Position numbers and translations under genes: made by a program | The notes under the pieces: generated by a model | What the model was told of the DNA's origin: nothing | What the model saw: the letters and a program-made list of their open reading frames with translations, nothing else | The model's database searches: none | Part shown: one piece after another, positions 1 to 5,923 of the stretch | How the letters are laid out: each line of letters begins with the position of its first letter | Position numbering within the stretch: position 1 is the first letter of the stretch | Source: Bacteroidales bacterium | Lineage (GTDB): Bacteria; Bacteroidota; Bacteroidia; Bacteroidales; NBLH01 | Direction: 5' to 3' | Assembly: GCA_026988445.1 (NCBI GenBank) | Contig: JALSLF010000623.1 | Span: forward strand, 1-5,923 | Length of the DNA stretch: 5,923 nucleotides

Positions 1-3000
1 TAAATGTAAACATAAAAGGTTTTGATAAAATATTCGGCACAAATGTTATTGATATAAAGCCGCAAGGTTCTGCCGAACTAATTTTTGGTATTAATATTTC
101 AAAAATTGAAAATCCTACATTACCGGTAAAACTTCAACGCAGTATAACTTTTGATTTTGACATGAAAATCCAAATGGGTGTTACCGGAAATATTGGCGAC
201 AAGATGAAAGTAGGCATCAATTACAACACCGAAGCAAATTTTGACTTTGAAAATCAAACAACTATTTCCTATACAGGCGATGAAGATGAGCTGATACAAA
301 CCATTGAAGCCGGAAATGTTTCTTTACCGCTTACAGGCACCTTAATCAACGGAAGCTTAAGTCTTTTTGGAGTAAAAACGGCTTTGCAATTCGGTAAACT
401 AAGAGTAACCAGTATTTTTTCGCAACAAAAATCGGAATCAAAAGTAATTAATATTGAGGGCGGTGCTCAAATTACCGATGTTGAAATAAATGCAGTTGAT
501 TATGAAAGTAACCGGCACTTTTTCCTTTCGCAATATTTTAAAGATAATTACGATAAAGCACTGGCAAACCTACCTGTTATTAATACCGGGGTAAATATTA
601 CACGTATTGAAGTTTGGGTAACCAACAAAACCGGAGATTTTGACAACTCGCGAAACATTGTTGCCTTTATGGATTTAGCCGAAGACCAAAATAATATATA
701 TGCCACAGGATTATTTCATCAAACCGGACAAGGTGTATATCCTTATAATGATTTAAACAATTTATATGCTGAAATGAATACCACATATCAAGGTATTCGC
801 GATATTAATCAAGTTTCGGCAGTTTTAAATCCATTGCTTGCAAGCGATAATTTTGCACCCATTATTGATTATACTAAAATTGAAAATGCCCGCCTGCTTT
901 CACCCTCCGAATACGAAATAAATAGTAAGTTGGGCTATATTTCATTAAAAACACCCTTAAACGATGATGAAGTGTTGGCTGTAGCTTATGAATATACCGT
1001 TTCCGGAAAAGTATATACCGTTGGAGAGTTCTCAAACAGTGGAATTGATGCTCCCTCTACACTAATACTCAAAATGTTAAAAGGTCCTGCAATGATTCCG
1101 AATATTCCTACATGGGATTTGATGATGAAAAATATATACAATGTGGGTTCTTATCGCATAAATAGCGAAGATTTTTATATGGATATTTATTATAATAATG
1201 ATAAATCGGGAACAACGGTAAATTATATTGATAAAGGAAATATAAAAGGCCTTCCTTTACTTAAAGTAATGGGATTAGATCAGGTTAATGTTCAATTAGA
1301 CCCACAACCGGACGGAATTTTTGATTTTATAGATAAAGTAACCATAAATGCATCAAACGGACGATTGATTTTTCCGGTAAGAGAACCTTTTGGAAGTCAT
1401 TTAAGAGAAAAAATCGGAGATGATGCCATTGCCGAAGACTATGTATTTGAAGAACTTTATGATTCAACCCAAAGTATTGCCGAACAAAATGCCGAAAAAA
1501 GTAAATTTTTAATGAAAGTAAGTTATCGCTCAAGCGGTGGTTCGGAAATTTCATTAAATGCCATAAATGTTCCGGAAGGTTCTGTAAAAGTTACAGCAAA
1601 CGGTGCTGAATTGATTGAAGGAACCGATTATATTGTTGATTACAATATTGGTAAAGTAAATATACTCAATCACGGACTACTTGAGTCCGGCACACCCATA
1701 CAAATTAGTTTAGAGAGTAATACTTTTATGAATTTTAATCGTAAAACCTTATTGGGTACACATTTAGACTATATAATTTCTGATAATTTTACTTTGGGCG
1801 GCACCCTATTACATCTTAGCGAAAAACCTTTAACCAATAAAGTAAACATTGGCGACGAACCCATTTCAAACACTATTTGGGGATTTGATGGCAATTACAG
1901 CACTGAATTTCCCTTACTTACAAAACTCATTGATGCTTTACCCTTTATCGAAACCAAAGAAACATCAACTATTGAAGTAAACGGCGAATTTGCCCAATTA
2001 ATTCCCGGTCATTCAAAAACCATTGGTAAAAACGGAAATTCATATATAGATGATTTTGAAGGTACTAAAACATCAATCGACCTAAAAACTCAATACTCCT
2101 GGGTAATTGCCAGTACCCCGCGCGGTCAGCCCGATTTATTTCCCGAAGGTGATTTATTAAATAATCTTGAAAACGGATTTAATCGTGCAAAAATAGCTTG
2201 GTACAACATTAATACTGATTTATTACGAACAACAGGAGCAACTCCGCCTAATATTACGCGTCAGGATCAATTAAGCAATCTGGTAAGAGAAATTCCCGAA
2301 AAGGAGATTTTTCCGAATAAAGAAAGTTATACCGGCTATCCGACTATTTTGAGTGTTACAAATATTGCATTTTATCCAAACGAAAAAGGACCCTATAACT
2401 ATGATGTGGCAGGTGTTCCCGGAATTTCAGCAGGTATGGATGAAAACGGTAATTTGCTAAATCCTCAATCGCGTTGGGGGGGTATTATGCGACAGCTACA
2501 AACCAATGATTTTGAAGCTTCAAATATTGAGTTTATCGAATTTTGGCTAATGGACCCTTTTTTAGAAACACAAGCAAACAACCCGGGTGGCGATTTATAT
2601 TTTAATCTGGGATATATTTCGGAAGATATTTTAAAAGATACCCGTAAAAGCTTTGAAAACGGATTACCGGTAACAGCTGATGGAGGTCTTGTAGATACAA
2701 CGGTTTGGGGGCGTGTTCCATTGCAACAATCATTAGTAAATGCCTTTGACAATGACCCTGCTGCCAGAGTATTCCAAGACGTAGGTTTGGATGGTTTAAG
2801 CAGCGAACAAGAAAGAAGTTTTTTTGCTGATTATTTAGAGCAAATTTCAAACACATTTGGTGCAGGAAGCCAAGCCTACCTGAAAGCACAAAATGACCCT
2901 TCAAGCGATGATTATCATTTTTTTAGAGGAACAGATTACGATAATCAAAATGTGAAAATTCTTGATAGATATAAATACTATAACGGCTTAGAAGGAAATT

Positions 3001-5923
3001 CTCCCACTGCAGAACAATCGCCTGAGCCATATCCCACAACAGCTACCCTGCTACCTGATGTAGAAGATATAAATCAAGACAATACTTTGAACGAAGAAGA
3101 AACTTATTTTCAATACAGGGTAAGTATTCGTCCCGAAGATATGGAAGTAGGTAAAAACTATATTGCAGATATCAGGGAAGCTACTGTTTCAAGGCAAGAT
3201 ATGCCGGATACGGTTATCAAATGGTATTTATTCAAAATTCCGGTATATAAACCACAACAAAAAATAGGACCGATTTCCGATTTCCGCTCTATTCGTTTCA
3301 TGCGTTTATTTTTACGTGATTTTAGCGAAAGCATTGTTTTACGTTTTGCCCGCCTTGACCTTGTTAGAAGCGAATGGCGAACTTATCGTGATAACATTAC
3401 ACAAGGAACAGAAGGAACAACTTATCCGCAAACCAAAGATGAAAGTTATGATGTATCAGTAGTTAGCATTGAAGAAAATGGTTCCAGAGTACCTGTAAAC
3501 TATGTTTTACCCCCCGGAATATCAAGAGTTACCGACCCAACAAACCCCTATTTAAGGCAATTAAATGAGCAATCAATTTCAATGCGTGTACAAGATTTGA
3601 ATGATGGAGACTCAAAAGCGGCCTATAAAAATATAAATATTGATGTGCGGCAATATAAACGCCTGCAAATGGAAGTACATGCCGAAGCCTTAATTGATGA
3701 TGTGCTTGAAGATGACGAACTCTCTGTTTTTATAAGAATAGGCTCTGACTTTAAGCAAAATTATTATGAGTATGAGATTCCGGTAAAATTAACCCCTTAT
3801 CGTTCTAATTATGATAATGCCTCAGAGGCAGACCGCCTATTAGTTTGGCCCAAAGAAAACCGTATTGATTTTGAACTTGAACTTTTACAATTAGTAAAAG
3901 AATTGCGCAATAATGCAATGCGTAAATCCGGTTCAACAGTTGAATTAATCACTCCATTTGTTCAATATCTGGATGATAATAACAATCCGGTAGATATTAC
4001 TGCCAGTAAAGGACGAAAAGTGGTAGTGGTAGGGAACCCAAACCTTAGTAATATAAAAGCAGTAATGATAGGTGTACGTAATCCTGCAAGACAAAACAAT
4101 CCCAATCCTGACGATGGCTTACCCAAATCAGGTCTGGTTTGGATGAATGAATTGCGGGTTACCGATTTTAGGCAAAATGGAGGCTGGGCATCAAACATGC
4201 GCGTAAGTACAAAACTTGCCGACTTAGGAAGTTTTACAGTATCCGGACATACCAGTAAAAGTGGATTTGGCGGCTTGGAAGATAAAATCAACGACCGCCA
4301 ATTAGAAGATCGTTACTCCTATGATATAGCAACAAATCTGGAAATGGGGAAGTTTTTCCCGAAAAAAAACAGAGTACGAATTCCCTTATTTTTCAGTTAT
4401 GGAGAAAACGTTAAGAGTCCGCTTTATAACCCCTTAGACCCTGATATATTATTAAAAACTACATTATCCAATCCTGAAATGTCTCCTATAGAAAAGGATT
4501 CGATAAGGCGTATTGTTTTAGATTATGTACGACGAAAAAGTTTTAATATTACCAATTTTAAAATCGAAGGGAATCCGGAACGGCTGCAAGGCAGAAAGAA
4601 ACCATTTTACCATATCTCTAATTTTTCGGCAAGTTTTGCCTACAATGAAATATACGCTCGTAATATCAAAACTCAATACAGCATTACTAAAAACCATGCA
4701 GGTTCTTTTGCTTATGTATTTAATAATCGACCTAAAAATTATGCTCCTTTAAGGAAAGTCAAGCTTTTTAAAAATAATGCCTTTAAACTAATACGTGATT
4801 TTAATTTCTACCTGATGCCCACCATGTTTTCGTTTCGGACAGATATGGTACGGAGATATCAGGAAAATTTAATTAGAAATATTACCGATGCCAACGCACT
4901 AATAACACCTACTTATAAAAAAGATTTTACTTGGCGTAGAACTTATGATTTAAAATATAGTTTAACAAAAGCTTTAAAGTTTCAATATACGGCACAAAAC
5001 ACAGCTCGAATTGACGAACCTTACGGTTCGATGAGTCCTTCCGACCCTGATTATAGTGAAAAACGCGACACTTTATGGCAAAATATTTTATCCTTTGGCA
5101 GGAATACTAATTTCAACCATCAAATTATTGCCAGCTACAATATACCTATTTCTAAAATTCCTCTACTAACTTGGACATCGGCAACAGCCAGATATAAAGC
5201 AACCTATAATTGGGAAACAGGACCACAAACAGGAAATATTCAATTAGGAAACAAATTATCGAACTCAAATACCATTCAATTAAACGGACAGTTAAATTTT
5301 AATAAAATTTACAGCAAAGTTCCCTACTTGAAAAAACTTAGCCAACGAATGAGAAGCGGAGCAAAAAAACAAGTGAAATACAGAGAAATAACTTTTAAAA
5401 AAGAAAATCTCCGCTTTAAAAAAGATATAGGCAAATCTATTATACATAATCTAAACACCGAAAATGTCAGTATAAAAGTTACTGATGAAAACGGGCAAGA
5501 AATAAAAGGCGAACTGATTATTGTCAATAAAAATAAAGTGAAATTCAGAGCCACAGATAATTATCGTAATGCAACAGCCATTGTTACCGGTAAAAAAGAA
5601 ATTCGTGATAATTTTTTACGTGCCCTGGGCGATAATTTAGCTTACTTTGTGATTGGTTTAAAAAATATTACCTTAACCTATGAAAAAGGCGGAGGTACTA
5701 TATTACCCGGTTACTTACCGCAAACACAATTTTTCGGACTGAATAAAGTAGATGGAGTTATGGCACCCGGTTTTGGCTTTATAGCAGGCTGGCAAGATGT
5801 TAATTTTGCTCGATATGCTACAGACAACCGATGGGTTACCACCGACTCATTACAAACATCGCCCTATGTAATGACTAATACGGAAAAAATTAACGTAAAA
5901 GCCAGTTTAGAACCCATAAAGGG
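1..5923 (+). CDS. sprA: SprA/Sov, giant outer-membrane translocon of the type IX secretion system (partial, both ends missing)
   Basis: SprA is the outer-membrane channel through which T9SS cargo leaves the periplasm. In Flavobacterium johnsoniae it is a single-chain 36-strand beta-barrel with a lateral opening that binds PorV and a plug protein; it is needed for secretion and for gliding motility. Here one uninterrupted frame gives 1973 complete codons; bases 1-2 and 5922-5923 are parts of split codons. Family landmarks in order are FDKIFGTN (residues 7-14), NYNTEANFDFENQ (73-85), SLPLTGTLI (107-115), SYIDDFEGT (680-688), RWGGIMR (824-830), FEASNIEFIEFW (837-848), GDLYFNLG (863-870), WGRVP (902-906), WMNELRVTDF (1380-1389) and LPGYLP (1901-1906). 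Characterised members are about 2400-2500 residues, so roughly 80% is present; the signal peptide, start and C-terminal barrel end are missing. I read no stop or frameshift, and found no in-frame cysteine codon. Assignment to SprA is firm from motif recall; species-level placement is not possible. Confidence 0.97.
18..450 (+). other. sprA: Conserved N-terminal SprA block within sprA
   Basis: This part of the gene encodes residues about 6-149. It carries the run of motifs that opens mature SprA proteins: FDKIFGTN, IDIKPQGSAELIFG, a Gly-Asn-Ile-Gly-Asp/Lys stretch leading into NYNTEANFDFENQ, then SLPLTGTLINGSLSLFGVK and FGKLRVTSIFSQQKSES. The alternating polar/hydrophobic pattern fits beta strands of the barrel. 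It corresponds to the start of the family domain usually called SprA N-terminal (Pfam SprA_N, from memory). In full-length homologues this block lies after the signal peptide, so I estimate that some 150-250 residues are missing upstream. The block boundaries are approximate. Confidence 0.8.
2040..2730 (+). other. sprA: Central signature region of sprA
   Basis: This stretch encodes residues 680-910 and is the most recognisable part of the protein. It begins with SYIDDFEGT just after a GHSKTIGKNG lead-in. It continues through WVIASTPRG, AKIAWYNI, REIPEKEIFPNK, FYPNEKGPYNYD, RWGGIMRQLQTNDFEASN, IEFIEFWLMDPF, GDLYFNLGYISEDIL and KSFENGLP, and ends at WGRVPLQQSLVNAFDN. These strings match my recollection of SprA/Sov proteins across the Bacteroidota almost word for word. 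The mixture of charged turns and aromatic strands suggests a folded non-barrel domain, probably part of the extracellular cap or a large loop, but that location is inference. The limits are approximate. Confidence 0.8.
2476..2482 (+). repeat. G7 homopolymer inside the RWGGIMR codons
   Basis: Seven consecutive G residues span the Trp825-Gly826-Gly827 codons (TGG GGG GGT) of the conserved RWGGIMR motif. The run is notable because the gene is A/T-rich and usually uses GGA, GGT or GGC for glycine; a synonymous choice would have broken the tract. The frame is intact here. Confidence 0.9.
4134..4500 (+). other. sprA: WMNELRVTDF motif and following barrel-type segment of sprA
   Basis: Residues 1378-1500 begin with the conserved WMNELRVTDF motif (1380-1389), then RQNGGWASNMR, TKLADLGSFTVSGHTSKSGFG, a charged loop rich in Asp/Glu/Arg (LEDKINDRQLEDRYSYD) and FSYGENVKSPLYNPLDPD. 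The Trp-x-Asn-Glu-Leu-Arg motif closes a soluble segment in SprA homologues. After it the sequence shifts to short amphipathic strands separated by polar turns, as expected for return to the transmembrane barrel. I infer that fold change from composition only. No frame disturbance is seen, despite the A-rich run at 4362-4369. Confidence 0.65.
5331..5700 (+). other. sprA: Lysine-rich soluble inserted domain within sprA
   Basis: Residues 1777-1900 differ from the flanking barrel-type sequence. A basic stretch of about 35 residues (KKLSQRMRSGAKKQVKYRE followed by further Lys-rich sequence) leads into FKKDIGKSIIHNLNTENVSI and KVTDENGQEIKGELIIVN, then KVKFRATDNYRNATAIVTGK, a short helix-like segment (REIRDNFLRALG-type, followed by AYFVIGLKNI) and a return at GGGTILPGYLP. 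The middle reads like a small beta-sandwich of the Ig-like or carboxypeptidase-regulatory type. A similar insert occurs at the same place in other SprA proteins as I remember them, so it is a family feature and not a recent acquisition. Which side of the membrane it faces cannot be decided from this sequence; the basic character would suit either the periplasmic side or a binding surface. Confidence 0.6.

Noticed and set aside
1327..1554. Open frame of 75 codons on the minus strand.
   Set aside because: It is antisense to conserved sprA coding sequence. Its translation has no recognisable motif and there is no gene-like context.
2465..2904. Two overlapping minus-strand open frames (2465-2752 and 2602-2904).
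   Set aside because: They lie opposite the strongest SprA signature region, overlap each other in different frames, and look like low-complexity antisense translations of conserved codons.
3962..4291. Minus-strand open frame of 109 codons, the longest shadow frame in the window.
   Set aside because: It is antisense to the conserved WMNELRVTDF region of sprA. Its Pro/Leu/Thr-rich translation follows from reverse-complementing sprA codons, and I see no family resemblance.
4362..4370. A8C run whose last seven bases form A AAA AAC in the sprA frame, the shape of a -1 ribosomal frameshift slippery site.
   Set aside because: The -1 frame reaches a TAA after about 15 codons, so a shift would only truncate SprA. 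I saw no obvious downstream stem, and A-rich Lys-Lys-Asn codons are expected by chance in a gene of this composition.
4525..4752. Plus-strand open frame of 75 codons in another frame.
   Set aside because: It lies wholly inside sprA in an alternative frame. The sprA frame continues through with conserved residues, and the small product resembles nothing I know.
5324..5554. Minus-strand open frame of 76 codons with a hydrophobic, Phe/Leu/Ser-rich translation resembling a small membrane protein.
   Set aside because: The hydrophobicity is a strand artefact: the opposite strand of Lys/Glu-rich AAA and GAA codons reads as TTT and TTC. It falls on the lysine-rich insert of sprA.
1..5923. Possibility of a novel system, mobile element, CRISPR array or non-coding RNA hidden in the window.
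   Set aside because: Every base belongs to one continuous sprA frame with family motifs from start to end. I saw no direct-repeat array, terminal inverted repeats or non-coding gap.

Overview
The window lies entirely inside one very large protein-coding gene. A single open frame on the + strand (codons beginning at positions divisible by 3) runs without a stop from the first base to the last. It encodes 1973 complete residues and is open at both ends. I recognise the product as SprA (called Sov in Porphyromonas), the giant outer-membrane translocon of the type IX secretion system (T9SS). Residue numbers used here are window-relative: residue n begins at base 3n.

Organism: SprA/Sov and the T9SS are known only from the Bacteroidota (sensu lato), so the window comes from a member of that phylum. 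The low G+C by eye and the strong A/T preference at third codon positions fit this. The wording of the conserved motifs looks more like Bacteroidales/Marinilabiliales-type relatives than like Flavobacterium, but that placement is only an impression.

Layout: bases 1-450 hold the conserved N-terminal SprA block. Bases 450-2030 hold long, less strictly conserved stretches of beta-rich sequence. Bases 2040-2730 hold the most recognisable family signature region (SYIDDFEGT, RWGGIMR, GDLYFNLG, WGRVP). Bases 2730-4130 hold soluble or extracellular-type segments, including two acidic loops that resemble calcium-binding loops. Bases 4134-5330 carry the WMNELRVTDF motif followed by alternating aromatic/polar barrel-type sequence. 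Bases 5331-5700 encode a lysine-rich, soluble-looking inserted domain. The last 220 bases return to conserved SprA sequence. The signal peptide, start codon, C-terminal part of the barrel and stop codon all lie outside the window.

There is no intergenic DNA, RNA gene, mobile element, CRISPR array, promoter or terminator that I can support. All shorter open frames on either strand are shadows of sprA. This is a core secretion gene and not an undescribed system. The observations worth a second look are fine-scale: two EF-hand-like acidic loops, apparent absence of cysteine, the inserted domain, and a G7 run inside a conserved motif.
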